A stretch of 36,559 nucleotides of DNA from an uncultured Bacteroidales bacterium (GTDB taxonomy: Bacteria > Bacteroidota > Bacteroidia > Bacteroidales > Paludibacteraceae). Below are positions 16,329 to 24,610 of the stretch, one piece after another; position 1 is the stretch's first letter; the number at the start of each line of letters is the position of its first letter. Both the position numbers and the translations under genes were made by a program. The notes beneath the pieces are model-generated. The model made no database searches. It saw nothing but the letters and a program-made list of their open reading frames with translations, and was not told the DNA's origin. Location: positions 1 through 36,559 of the forward strand of contig CADCBP010000018.1 in assembly GCA_902799705.1 (NCBI GenBank). Direction: 5' to 3'.

Positions 16329-17994
16329 CTCTGTCTTCTTTATTCAGTTTATAGAACTGCTGTGTCGGGTAGTACGCATCGCTCTCCTGACTATAGCCGT
16401 GCCACATGATAGCTTCGATAACATTGCGCGCACGCGTATCATGCAAGCGAGCCTCATAAACGTCACCCGTAGCCTGGCGGTGGAGTCCGCGGCCCCAAAG
16501 CGGGGTCGTACGGCACCAACCGGTACGAATGTCGTTCACCATGCAGAGTTTATGCTGTACCATATCGGTGTATGGCCAGATAGTCTGATTCTGATAACGC
16601 GGCATTTGCGCCGTGAAGCCCTTGAAATTATTCGGGTCACGGATCTCATCCTGCCCAGTCTTCCAAGAAGGACGATGGCAATAGTCGCAACCTATCTGGG
16701 TAAAGAGTTCCTTACCGCGAAGGACTTTTTTATCGGTGACGTCGCGCGCAGCCGGAACAGCCAGACCGCGATGCCATACCATCACTTGGGTGAACTCATC
16801 ATCGGTCATCTCAGCCGGAAGGGTCTTGGAAGTCAGATAGGTATAGATATCTTTCTCTACATTGCCCGTAGCCCATTCGGGATGTTCGCCCTTCGGATCA
16901 ATGGTCTTGATGAAATCCGGGAAAGCGGCTTGTACCTCCGGGTCTATCGAAGCGCAGGTAGCATAGACACGGCCATCGAGGTCGAGATAATGGTACTGAC
17001 GGTCGGAACGAGTCACATTGGTGATATTCCAGATAGCGTTAGCACCGGCTGCATCCATGATAGGTCCACGGGTGAGGGCATAGGTGAAACGCTTGGGACC
17101 CCATTGAGGGTCGTTCTTATAATAACCTGAATTCTGGAAGCCTCCGTTCCAGAAAGCGGGGTTGAGTCCGTTCTTGAGTTTGCCATCCTGTGCCTCTTTC
17201 GCATACTGATCGATGATATCCTGATCGGGAATGGCATCGAGGAGTCCGGAGCCATAGACTCCGATTGTATTCTCCAACCGCACGGCATACCCTCCGTCGA
17301 GGAGCGCTATATCGGTGTTGATATCGGATCCGGATTCCTTTTTAGGCAGTTGCGAAAGCGCCGTACGGAATTCTGCTCTTGCAGAATAAATAGCGGACGC
17401 AGGGATAGTAACCTCCGGATAGCGGAGTTCGTATTTATCTCCATTGGGGAACTGATTGCCGTGCTCATCGGTCACCGTTTTCCATTCCACAGTAATCTGC
17501 GAGGGATCGATAGGAGCTTTGAATGGTGCAACGCCGAAAAGTTGTGGCATTCCTGCTACCCAAGATACGTAAGGTTCTAACGGTTTTGACGGATCGTAGA
17601 GCACAAGGAGAGTTCCGTTTCCTACGTTCTTTGCGTCGTATTTACCTGCGGGAACCGAAGTTCCATGGGAGTAATTAGGATGGCAATGCTGGCATGATGC
17701 ACGTACATAGACGGGACCTAATCCATGCTGGCGTCCGGTAGGATTGGTGACATACTCTGTCTCTGCTACCTGGTCACCCTGCGTAAATTTCAGACCGGAT
17801 CCAACCGCTTCGGTAGCGGGCGTAGGTTGACGGAATGCCATAGAAGAAGTGATGGTGGTAGTACCTGTTTTACCTCCGGTATAATACCAATCCGGTTTGT
17901 CGTCTGTTTGGGGACCATCGCCTGAGCCTTCGGCTTTGCAGCCTACTAAAGCCACAGCGGCGAGTGCCGTTAGAAATAAAAATGATTTTTTCAT
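16297..17994 (-). CDS. di-haem c-type oxidoreductase (DHOR) lipoprotein
   Basis: A 565-residue exported lipoprotein (VALVGC, Cys19) of the di-haem oxidoreductase family, called thiol oxidoreductase in many annotations. Two c-type haem sites are visible, CQHCH (101-105) and CDYCH (436-440), with the usual family segments H-G-x-G-P in front of the first and T-P-L-W-G-R-G near the end. In other bacteria such genes sit beside imelysin genes in iron-regulated loci. Here the imelysin gene is upstream by 7 bp and the ResB/CcsA gene overlaps downstream. The substrate is unknown. Confidence 0.88.
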   Translation of the reverse strand: MKKSFLFLTALAAVALVGCKAEGSGDGPQTDDKPDWYYTGGKTGTTTITSSMAFRQPTPATEAVGSGLKFTQGDQVAETEYVTNPTGRQHGLGPVYVRASCQHCHPNYSHGTSVPAGKYDAKNVGNGTLLVLYDPSKPLEPYVSWVAGMPQLFGVAPFKAPIDPSQITVEWKTVTDEHGNQFPNGDKYELRYPEVTIPASAIYSARAEFRTALSQLPKKESGSDINTDIALLDGGYAVRLENTIGVYGSGLLDAIPDQDIIDQYAKEAQDGKLKNGLNPAFWNGGFQNSGYYKNDPQWGPKRFTYALTRGPIMDAAGANAIWNITNVTRSDRQYHYLDLDGRVYATCASIDPEVQAAFPDFIKTIDPKGEHPEWATGNVEKDIYTYLTSKTLPAEMTDDEFTQVMVWHRGLAVPAARDVTDKKVLRGKELFTQIGCDYCHRPSWKTGQDEIRDPNNFKGFTAQMPRYQNQTIWPYTDMVQHKLCMVNDIRTGWCRTTPLWGRGLHRQATGDVYEARLHDTRARNVIEAIMWHGYSQESDAYYPTQQFYKLNKEDRDAVVAFINAI

Positions 17995-18001
17995 GATTCT
18001 A

Positions 18002-19183
18002 TTATTTTACGATAATTGCCTTAACATCTTTTGCAAGCAGTTCTCCCACTTTTTCTACTGCCTCCATAGCGGCTTTCACCTGCGGGTTATTCTGGGCTGT
18101 GCTCTCAAAATTCTGGATAGCTTCGATAGCAGCTATGGCGTCCTCGATTGCTTTGCGAACCTCTGCATCCACCTTCTGGTCCTGGCTGTAGATATAATTA
18201 GAGATGGAGAAATCGCCTGCCTGTGAACCTTCGTAGGAATGCTGGATAGAACGGATATTATCCGCGAAATCGCGTGTGGAGGTGCAACTATACGGAGACT
18301 CGATATAGTCTCTTTCCTCATCCGTACTGCTCAGATAGGGGTTACCCATCTTCAGACCGGCTACCTCATCGGCGATATTTACACATCCATCGATGATTTC
18401 CTCTGCTGCATGCTGATAGGATTTATAGAGCGAACCGGCTTGTCCGGCATTCACCATATACTCGCCGTAGTTCTCGCCATAACTCATCGACTCGTCATCC
18501 TCGGTGATGATGGCTTCTTTCGCTGCAGAAACTTCGCCTGCCCAGCTATCCTCGATGAGGATTGCCTGCTGTACAAGATCCGTCACTACACCGAGCAGAT
18601 AAGCAGATTCTGCTTTGGAGAGATTGGTGTCGTGCGGATTGCCTGTTCCGACAGCGCGTCCGCCCTGCTCTACCGATTCAAAGAGCATATATTCCGCAGC
18701 ATGGAAACCCTGCAGGGACGGACCGAGATTATTCTTGACATAAGCTACGCCGTCTGCTTCTATATCTTTCATTTGGTCGAGGTTTTTGAGAAGGTTACTC
18801 ATTGCTGTGAAATCGAGAGGCCATGTATCGATATGGGGGTCGATATTATGCGCAGCGGCAGGTCCGTAAAGGAACGCTTCGCTTTGCTCCCAATACTTAC
18901 GCATAGCACGCCAAGCTTCACCGGCTTCCTTCATCGTTTGGGTGTAATCTTTTCCTTCGTTAACGGCTGTATTGATCTCTTTTACTTTTTCCAAGAGGAC
19001 CAGTCCTTCGTCCGCCATTGAACGATAGGTAGCGATAACCGTGTTTTCTACATAAGGCGTCATAGCGCGTTTAAGCGCAGCCTCTTTGTCTGAGACAACT
19101 TCGGAACTTCCTCCGTTGTTGTTGCATGCTACCATAGCTGTGAAGCATGCAGCACAGAGTGCGAATTTGAAAATCTTTTTCAT
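18002..19183 (-). CDS. imelysin family lipoprotein (M75)
   Basis: A 393-residue imelysin-like protein. The signal peptide ends at the lipobox A-M-V-A-C20. The family GxHxxE motif is G-F-H-A-A-E (159-164), and the flanking segments W-P-L-D-F-T, L-Q-G-F-H-A-A-E-Y-M-L-F and the N-P-H-D-T-N-L-S loop are typical. Despite the peptidase label, these proteins are thought to act in iron handling. It is the second gene of the operon, between the outer-membrane protein and the di-haem oxidoreductase. Confidence 0.9.
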   Translation of the reverse strand: MKKIFKFALCAACFTAMVACNNNGGSSEVVSDKEAALKRAMTPYVENTVIATYRSMADEGLVLLEKVKEINTAVNEGKDYTQTMKEAGEAWRAMRKYWEQSEAFLYGPAAAHNIDPHIDTWPLDFTAMSNLLKNLDQMKDIEADGVAYVKNNLGPSLQGFHAAEYMLFESVEQGGRAVGTGNPHDTNLSKAESAYLLGVVTDLVQQAILIEDSWAGEVSAAKEAIITEDDESMSYGENYGEYMVNAGQAGSLYKSYQHAAEEIIDGCVNIADEVAGLKMGNPYLSSTDEERDYIESPYSCTSTRDFADNIRSIQHSYEGSQAGDFSISNYIYSQDQKVDAEVRKAIEDAIAAIEAIQNFESTAQNNPQVKAAMEAVEKVGELLAKDVKAIIVK

Positions 19184-19208
19184 AATGATTAATTTTTAAA
19201 TGTTGTTA

Positions 19209-20642
19209 TTAGAGTTGAAAAAATCCTGCATACACAATACCGAGCGCAATTTGCGGTTCGTCATTATAGAGTTTACCCCGCGTGCCATCCGTGCGCGTTC
19301 CTTTTTTGAGGATGCCGTATGAGAACTCCGCCTTCACCCCTATCTGTTTGATAGGGAAATAGTTTATTCCTACGGCTACGCGGTGTCTCCCGCACCATGC
19401 AGCTTTATCGGTGAGTTGACCGTCATATTTGAACATGGAGTCGTAGTAATCATAGCGTGCGAAAACGTAGAACTGCTGCTTTTTCTCCACGAGCTTGCGG
19501 TTCAGTGAGAAGAAATCATATCCCGCTTCGATACCTGCTGCGAGTGCGTCGGAAGCCACATCTTGTTTCTTGGAGACACTCTCACGGCGCATGGTCTTAT
19601 TATATTGCGAGATAAGCGCAGCATCGCTAAGATGCCCGTATGTGAAACTACCGCGGAGAATAATGCCATGATCCTTGTATTGGAAATCAAATGCCCCGAT
19701 AGAGACGGTACCTTTGACATCCTTATAGGCACTCGCGTCCAGTTCGTTATTGGATTTGGAGAGGGTGTTTCGGAACGAATTGCCGCAGTATCCGGAGAGG
19801 GAGAGCCGCAAACCTTTCACGCCGGTATAATCTACCCTCGCGGCTCCGGCAAAGACATTCGCGATCTTGAATTCATACGGACTGCCGGCGCCTGTTTTAA
19901 CCCAGTTTTTCGTACCAAAGCGGTCACTATCGAGTCCGGGCAGGAACATCGCCTGGTAATGCCATCCGTTAGGCGTGGATCCCATGAACGTGAGTGCCAC
20001 TTCATGCCATGTAGATGGGATGATCGTAAAATCTCCGGCATTACGATAGACACCGAAATACTCTGTGGACTCATGGTGCGCATTCAGTCCGCCGACCGGA
20101 ATCACCTGCATTCCCGCACGCAGGATGGCATAGCGGTTGAACGCTTTCTGCAGCCAGAACTGCTCCAGCGCCACCTCGCCGCCACGCTCAATCTCGGATT
20201 CGTATTCCCCACCCTCGTCTTCCTCTATCTCGACTGCCGATTCCGTACCGCCGTGCTCGAACTCAATCTCCGTACCTACGGACCATCCTTTGCCGAAATC
20301 ATATCCCATGTAGATGACTACATGCGGCAGATCAAACTCGCCATAATGGTCATTTGCATATTTCTCCGGATTCTTGCCGTAACGCAAATAGTTGTTGGAA
20401 TAGAAACAATGCTTGGCTGTGATCTCTCCGTAACCGCCGATAGTAAAACGGCGTTGCCGCGTCACGCTGCCTACACTGTCCGCGTATCCCTTTTTTTGAG
20501 GATGCGCCTGTACTTGTTCCAAGCGTTCTACGCGTTGCATGAGCGACTGCAGATCCGAGGCACTCACTTTGATGCTATCCTCCGCGCACACATTTAACGC
20601 GCTTAAAATCAATAAAATAGTAACAATTGTTTGTCTATACAT
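19209..20642 (-). CDS. outer-membrane beta-barrel protein (porin-like)
   Basis: A 477-residue exported protein. A signal peptide (M-Y-R-Q-T-I-V-T-I-L-L-I-L-S-A-L-N-V-C-A) is followed by a short coiled-coil-like stretch (residues 22-45, L-Q-S-L-M-Q-R-V-E-R-L-E-Q) and then alternating strands ending in phenylalanine-rich Y-A-G-F-F-Q-L, as in porin-type barrels. It resembles phosphate- or anion-selective porin-like families, but the ligand is not evident. It is first in the imelysin operon and probably supplies outer-membrane passage for its substrate. The start at 20642 begins the signal peptide. Confidence 0.82.
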   Translation of the reverse strand: MYRQTIVTILLILSALNVCAEDSIKVSASDLQSLMQRVERLEQVQAHPQKKGYADSVGSVTRQRRFTIGGYGEITAKHCFYSNNYLRYGKNPEKYANDHYGEFDLPHVVIYMGYDFGKGWSVGTEIEFEHGGTESAVEIEEDEGGEYESEIERGGEVALEQFWLQKAFNRYAILRAGMQVIPVGGLNAHHESTEYFGVYRNAGDFTIIPSTWHEVALTFMGSTPNGWHYQAMFLPGLDSDRFGTKNWVKTGAGSPYEFKIANVFAGAARVDYTGVKGLRLSLSGYCGNSFRNTLSKSNNELDASAYKDVKGTVSIGAFDFQYKDHGIILRGSFTYGHLSDAALISQYNKTMRRESVSKKQDVASDALAAGIEAGYDFFSLNRKLVEKKQQFYVFARYDYYDSMFKYDGQLTDKAAWCGRHRVAVGINYFPIKQIGVKAEFSYGILKKGTRTDGTRGKLYNDEPQIALGIVYAGFFQL

Positions 20643-20685
20643 ATTCTTTTCGCCTTTCACTTATTGGCTTTCATTTTTCATAGTA

Positions 20686-20716
20686 CAAAATTACTGCTTT
20701 TTTCGCATACGGGCAA
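20686..20716 (-). promoter_or_regulatory. promoter of the porin-imelysin-DHOR-ccsA operon
   Basis: -7 box TAATTTTG (complement of 20686-20693) and TTG (complement of 20714-20716), spacing 20 bp. Confidence 0.65.
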
Positions 20717-20748
20717 TAACCAAATATTGTGAAAAAAAAGGAAAATAC

Positions 20749-20779
20749 TTGCACATGTCAAATAAATAGCGTACCTTTG
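20749..20779 (+). promoter_or_regulatory. promoter of the winged-helix regulator gene
   Basis: TTG (20749-20751), 20 bp, TACCTTTG (20772-20779), then CAGCGCAAATG. The start codon at 20788 is only 8 bp past the box, so the leader is nearly absent. Confidence 0.65.
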
Positions 20780-20787
20780 CAGCGCAA

Positions 20788-21384
20788 ATGTGGACGACTA
20801 TTACGGAACATATTACCATTGACCGCGAACAGCGGAGTGTACGCAAAGACGGTCAAGAGGTGCACCTTACCGGCTTGGAATACGGTTTGTTGGATTTCCT
20901 TACTGCGCATCCGAACCGGATATGCACGCGGCAGGAACTGCTCGACCATATATGGGGCGACCGCTTCCAATACGACACTGGGACGATAGACGTGCATCTC
21001 AATGCCCTTCGCCGTAAGATGGGTTGGGACGTCAAGCACCCCGTCAAAGCCATCCGAGGTATCGGGTTGATTTTCCAGGTGGAGCAGTCAGTCATGCAAC
21101 ACACCATCGATCTGCCGCTCTTCTTAGCCGAATGGCTGAAAAGCCATGAAGTGGAGATCCGCTCCGCCGGACTGGTTCCGCAAATGAACATGACACCGTT
21201 TGTCAACGAACTGACCATTGAACCCAAAGCCCTCCGCACATTATTAGACGGCGTGCTTGCCGCCCTCATGCCCGGCGCCAAGCCCGGGGTGTTGAGACTC
21301 TCTTCGCGCCTCACAATGCACCATTTTTCCCTGTCTCTCGACATTAACGGAACAAGGAATGAGTTAATCGTACCCTTGGAATAA
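20788..21384 (+). CDS. OmpR-type winged-helix regulator lacking a receiver domain
   Basis: A 198-residue protein. Residues 1-95 are a complete OmpR/PhoB DNA-binding domain: R-K-D-G-Q-E-V-H-L-T-G-L-E-Y-G-L-L-D-F-L, then R-Q-E-L-L-D-H-I-W-G, T-I-D-V-H-L-N-A-L-R-R-K-M and V-K-A-I-R-G-I-G-L-I-F. The N-terminal phosphoacceptor domain of a response regulator is missing, and the promoter position rules out a longer protein. The C-terminal 100 residues faintly resemble the end of a histidine-kinase ATPase domain (K-A-L-R-T-L-L-D-G-V-L-A-A-L) but lack its N, G1 and G2 boxes. It is divergent from the porin operon, which it may control. Confidence 0.75.
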   Translation: MWTTITEHITIDREQRSVRKDGQEVHLTGLEYGLLDFLTAHPNRICTRQELLDHIWGDRFQYDTGTIDVHLNALRRKMGWDVKHPVKAIRGIGLIFQVEQSVMQHTIDLPLFLAEWLKSHEVEIRSAGLVPQMNMTPFVNELTIEPKALRTLLDGVLAALMPGAKPGVLRLSSRLTMHHFSLSLDINGTRNELIVPLE

Positions 21385-21588
21385 ATGCTTTTATCCCTAT
21401 TTGTAGGGAATTTATGGCTTCTTAAGAAAATCTTAATTTTTATTTAAGAAAATCATTGTACTTTTGTCGTCGGAATTAGCTCGCTACGACTACATTACTA
21501 TGTAATGTGTAAAGTAGCCGCCATTCCTCCTCCCCCCCATCGGGTGCACATCGTTAGCGCCCGTCGGGGACCCTAATAATAAGTGATT
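21385..21588 (+). promoter_or_regulatory. promoter and structured leader of the outer-membrane protein gene
   Basis: A TACTTTTG -7 box lies at 21459-21466, leaving a leader of about 115 nt. In the leader ACATTAC-TAT-GTAATGT (about 21491-21507) is a perfect 7-bp hairpin, closed by an outer CTAC/GTAG pair, and GGGTGC/GCGCCC (about 21542-21562) forms a second hairpin shortly before the ATG. No known riboswitch is recognised. Confidence 0.45.
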
Positions 21589-22239
21589 ATGCGAGCAAAA
21601 GTATTATTAGTATGTCTGTTTATGATCTCTGCACTGGCAGCACAGGTGCATGAAGGGATAGAGAAGAACAGGGTCTATCAGGGTTTTTCGGGTGGCATGA
21701 TGTTGCACACCGGTTATCTGTTCGGCCGTGACGGCAACGCGCCTATGACTCCCGATGGGCGTTTATGCAGTCCGCAGGGAGCCTTGTTCGGCATCGGAGG
21801 TGCCTTGCGCGTACATCTATGGAAACATCTGCGCACGGGTTTTGAAGGGTTCGTGAGCACCATGCCCAGCGGTACCACCGACTGCCGTGACGTGCTCAAA
21901 AGCGGCAGTTATATACGCGTAGGATGCGGAGGTGTCTTGGCGGACTGCTGTTGGAGACTGGACAAGGCATGGCCGTACATAGGCGGTGTGATTGGCGGAG
22001 GTTCGATGAAGGGATTGTACATCCTGGACGGCAATCAGGACAGTTGGGAACCGGACAAGAACAGCACCTTCCACAAACAGTCCTTCTTCTACGTCACGCC
22101 TTACGTCGGATGCGATTATTGCCTGACGCGCAAAGTGCACATCACCTTCCGGCTCGACTGGATGTTAGCGTTCCACCGTTCCGAACTATGCATGCCTACC
22201 GGACCGAGGCTCTACTTCGGATTTATGTTTTGCCACTAG
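21589..22239 (+). CDS. putative outer-membrane beta-barrel protein
   Basis: A 216-residue exported protein with a signal peptide (M-R-A-K-V-L-L-V-C-L-F-M-I-S-A-L-A-A-Q). The mature part is glycine- and aromatic-rich with alternating strands (G-F-S-G-G-M-M-L-H-T-G-Y, P-Y-I-G-G-V-I-G-G-G-S, L-Y-F-G-F-M-F) and ends in an aromatic-rich strand, as in small eight-stranded barrels. It has several cysteines (C-W-R, C-D-Y-C), unusual for such proteins. A GTG at 21583 is an alternative start; ATG at 21589 gives the cleaner signal peptide. Ligand or role not recognised. Confidence 0.65.
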   Translation: MRAKVLLVCLFMISALAAQVHEGIEKNRVYQGFSGGMMLHTGYLFGRDGNAPMTPDGRLCSPQGALFGIGGALRVHLWKHLRTGFEGFVSTMPSGTTDCRDVLKSGSYIRVGCGGVLADCCWRLDKAWPYIGGVIGGGSMKGLYILDGNQDSWEPDKNSTFHKQSFFYVTPYVGCDYCLTRKVHITFRLDWMLAFHRSELCMPTGPRLYFGFMFCH

Positions 22240-22245
22240 AAAAAC

Positions 22246-22266
22246 AAATTAAAAATTAAGAATTAA
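22246..22266. repeat. 7-bp spacer repeat before the DUF4491 gene
   Basis: AAATTAA, AAATTAA, GAATTAA in register, ending one base before the ATG at 22268. Confidence 0.55.
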
Positions 22267-22267
22267 A

Positions 22268-22606
22268 ATGAATTATACAGGACTTATCATTGGCGCTGTC
22301 GTTTTTCTGAGTATCGGCATCTGCCATCCCGTCACCATCAAGCTGGAGTATTACTTCGGGCGTAAAGGATGGTGGGTGTTCTTTGTAACCGGATTAATCT
22401 CTACGACGGCATCGCTGCTGGTGGAGAACTACATTGTCTCTACCATCTTAGGAGCGTTTGCCTTTTCCTGTTTCTGGGGGATTGGCGAAGTGATCAAGCA
22501 AGAGAAGCGCGTTCTGCGGGGATGGTTTCCCGAGAATCCCGAACGAAATGCCTACTACGAGCAAAAGAGAAAAGGATTGAACAACCAATGCCCAAAAACG
22601 AAATGA
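22268..22606 (+). CDS. DUF4491 family membrane protein
   Basis: A 112-residue protein with three predicted membrane segments (8-26, 36-54, 58-75) and the family signature H-P-x-x-I-K-x-E-Y-Y-F-G near residue 20, then G-E-x-x-K-Q-E-K-R-V-x-x-G-W-F-P-x-N-P at the end. DUF4491 is restricted largely to Bacteroidota and Firmicutes and has no known function. It overlaps the next gene by 4 bp. Confidence 0.85.
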   Translation: MNYTGLIIGAVVFLSIGICHPVTIKLEYYFGRKGWWVFFVTGLISTTASLLVENYIVSTILGAFAFSCFWGIGEVIKQEKRVLRGWFPENPERNAYYEQKRKGLNNQCPKTK

Positions 22607-22950
22607 ACAAACGATATCTATACCTCGCTGCCGGATTGATTTGGGGTTTGCCGGGAGTGATGATTACCCTCAAAGGTATTCGTGCCTATTGCACGATGCC
22701 AAGCGATGAACTTTGGTGGCTTCTTCTGATTACCGCCGGCGTGCTGACAGGTTTCTTTTGGATGTTCGGCAGGATAGTAAACCGTTATTGCGGACTGATT
22801 GCCCAGGAGCCGGAACAAACAACTATCCTGCATACGTGTCCGCTTAAAGGATGGATTCTCGTAGTTTGCATGTCGTGTCTGGGCATTGTATTGAAATTCG
22901 TCCCGTGCATTCCGGATGAGTTCATCGCCTCTTTCTATAGCGGTTTGTGA
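22603..22950 (+). CDS. small membrane protein of unknown function
   Basis: A 115-residue protein with three hydrophobic segments (about 5-24, 36-57, 82-102). It does not match a family I recognise. ATG at 22603 shares an ATGA overlap with the DUF4491 stop, so translation is probably coupled; ATG at 22588 is also possible. Its pairing with DUF4491 suggests that the two work together at the membrane. Confidence 0.65.
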   Translation: MNKRYLYLAAGLIWGLPGVMITLKGIRAYCTMPSDELWWLLLITAGVLTGFFWMFGRIVNRYCGLIAQEPEQTTILHTCPLKGWILVVCMSCLGIVLKFVPCIPDEFIASFYSGL

Positions 22951-23048
22951 CCTGCTCTTATATGGTCCGGCATCCGTTTCTGTTCCCATATTGCAAAAGA
23001 TCCCAACCCGTAACCCATCCCTATTTTTAGTGATTTTTGCCTGCGGAC

Positions 23049-23079
23049 TTGCTCATATAGGATTTTTTTTGTAATTTTG
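23049..23079 (+). promoter_or_regulatory. promoter of the RIC-LuxR gene
   Basis: TTG (23049-23051), 20 bp, TAATTTTG (23072-23079), followed by CAGCG. Confidence 0.7.
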
Positions 23080-23102
23080 CAGCGTTTTTTGAATAAAATG
23101 CC

Positions 23103-23999
23103 ATGTATAAAGGGACTGACAAGATATGCGATTTGATGTCGCGCGAGGAGGATGCTATACAGATCATCAGCCGTTTCGGGCTGGAGATGGGAGTGGGAGC
23201 ACAGACCATAGAGCAGGTCTGTGCTGTACATGACGTTCATACGCCGACTTTTCTGGCTATTGTGAATTACAAAGTCTTCAAGCAAAAAGCCCTGCCGGCC
23301 GACATTGACGTCCCTACCCTGCGGCGTTACCTGCAGAACGCGCACAATTATTTCCTGAATTTCCGTCTGCCGCGTCTTCGCAGGGCACTTATAGAAGCCA
23401 TCATTCCGGCTGACCCGACCACGAAGATTCCGGGACTTATTCTTCGATGCTACGATGAGTTCGTTGATGAGATACGTACGCACATTGAGCATGAGAACGC
23501 CGGGTTGTTTGAGGAGCACGAGCATGATGACGAGCGTATTACCTCCAAACTGACGGAGATAAAAAATCTGATTATCAAGTATTATCCCGGAACGGTTCAC
23601 CCGCAAGCGGAAGGAGCAGTCTCTGAACAAGATGACACCATCACCTATCTGCTCATCAGTGTCATGAGTGATCTATGGCACACGGAGCAGGACTTTGCCG
23701 ACCATTGTGCGATTGAAGACGACATCCTCTATCCAATGCTTACCAAACATCGCCATCCGACCAAACAGCAAGATACCCAGCGCGAGACGGAAGAACTGAG
23801 TAGCCGCGAGCGGGATGTGCTGATCCAAGTCGTAAGGGGACTGAGTAACAAAGAGATTGCGGATGTGTTATGTATCTCCCAACACACCGTCGTTTCACAC
23901 CGCAAACATATCACCCGCAAGCTGAATATTCATTCGACAGCAGGTCTTACCATCTACGCCATCGTCAACCGGCTTATTGATCTCAACAGTTTGGAGTAG
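23103..23999 (+). CDS. RIC/hemerythrin-like diiron domain fused to a LuxR-type HTH
   Basis: A 298-residue one-component regulator. Residues 1-55 resemble the N-terminal ScdA domain of iron-sulfur repair (RIC, YtfE/ScdA) proteins. Residues 75-225 form a hemerythrin-like four-helix bundle whose histidines and glutamates (N-A-H-N-Y, H-I-E-H-E-N, E-E-H-E-H-D-D-E, H-T-E-Q-D-F-A-D-H, E-D-D-I-L-Y-P) could bind two irons. Residues 230-290 are a LuxR HTH (L-S-S-R-E-R-D-V-L, L-S-N-K-E-I-A-D-V-L, S-Q-H-T-V-V-S-H-R-K-H-I-T-R-K-L). It probably senses nitric oxide, oxygen or iron at the diiron site. It overlaps the convergent GNAT gene by 17 bp. Confidence 0.85.
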   Translation: MYKGTDKICDLMSREEDAIQIISRFGLEMGVGAQTIEQVCAVHDVHTPTFLAIVNYKVFKQKALPADIDVPTLRRYLQNAHNYFLNFRLPRLRRALIEAIIPADPTTKIPGLILRCYDEFVDEIRTHIEHENAGLFEEHEHDDERITSKLTEIKNLIIKYYPGTVHPQAEGAVSEQDDTITYLLISVMSDLWHTEQDFADHCAIEDDILYPMLTKHRHPTKQQDTQRETEELSSRERDVLIQVVRGLSNKEIADVLCISQHTVVSHRKHITRKLNIHSTAGLTIYAIVNRLIDLNSLE

Positions 24000-24501
24000 T
24001 TTCTTTGAGCCAGATGATAGCATCAGACTCAAGTGTCCAAGCCGGAAGGGGTGAAGAAGGTGTATAGCCTGCCTGACGATAAAGCGCCGAGCAGGCTGTG
24101 TTTTTCGTAGCGATGACGGCATAGAGCACGCGCAGGTTCAGATGTCCGAAGGCATAGTCTTCGAGCATACGCAGTGCTTCTTTCCCCACTCCCTGGCCTC
24201 GGAACTCCGGCGCGACATACATTCCTATTGCCGCACGACGGTTGCGCGGGTCGAAGTCGAACAGGTCAATACAACCGAGGGTTAGAGTGTTAGAGGTTAG
24301 AGTGTTAGAGGTTTCTTCAATAATCAAGCGCAACTGGCCGTCTCTATAGATGTCGCCGGTGGTGGACTCAATATACGCACGCAAGTCCTGTTGGGACAAC
24401 GGGTTATGGTTCGCGCCGTCCGCCCACACCGAAGCATCGTTCTCCCAAAGATAGAGGAACGGCAGATCCGTAGGTTCTATTTTCCTTAACTTTATCTGCA
24501 T
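23983..24501 (-). CDS. GNAT acetyltransferase (RimL/SpeG-like)
   Basis: A 172-residue N-acetyltransferase. L-R-K-I-E-P-T-D-L-P-F-L-Y-x-W-E-N opens the fold, I-G-M-Y-V-A-P-E-F-R-G-Q-G-V-G-K-E-A-L is the acetyl-CoA loop (R/Q-x-x-G-x-G/A), and L-Y-x-x-A-G-Y completes it; the lay-out matches the RimJ/RimL and SpeG group. Substrate unknown. A tandem 15-bp repeat adds S-N-T-L-T twice in the loop before L-G-C-I-D-L-F-D. The end overlaps the RIC-LuxR gene. Confidence 0.85.
   Translation of the reverse strand: MQIKLRKIEPTDLPFLYLWENDASVWADGANHNPLSQQDLRAYIESTTGDIYRDGQLRLIIEETSNTLTSNTLTLGCIDLFDFDPRNRRAAIGMYVAPEFRGQGVGKEALRMLEDYAFGHLNLRVLYAVIATKNTACSALYRQAGYTPSSPLPAWTLESDAIIWLKETTPNC
24280..24309. repeat. 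two tandem 15-bp repeats inside the GNAT gene
   Basis: GGTTAGAGTGTTAGA occurs twice in direct succession, an in-frame duplication of five codons (S-N-T-L-T). Confidence 0.75.
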
Positions 24502-24567
24502 TTAACCCCGATTCGATAGTCTCCCGTTCTCGGTCGGCTTGTGCTCCCCGCACGCCTTCCCTGTTCA

Positions 24568-24590
24568 AAGACAAAAGTCAATTGTCTTTT
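24568..24590 (-). terminator. hairpin downstream of the HAD gene
   Basis: AAAGACAA (24568-24575) and TTGTCTTT (24583-24590) form a perfect 8-bp stem. On the minus strand, downstream of the HAD gene, it ends in a short T-rich arm but has no full U-tract. Confidence 0.45.
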
Positions 24591-24610
24591 CCATATCTCG
24601 TTAGTCTGAT

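Noticed and set aside
22935-23630. Minus-strand gene of 231 codons
   Set aside because: It lies opposite the RIC-LuxR gene, which has clear domains and a promoter; the minus frame shows no recognisable motif.
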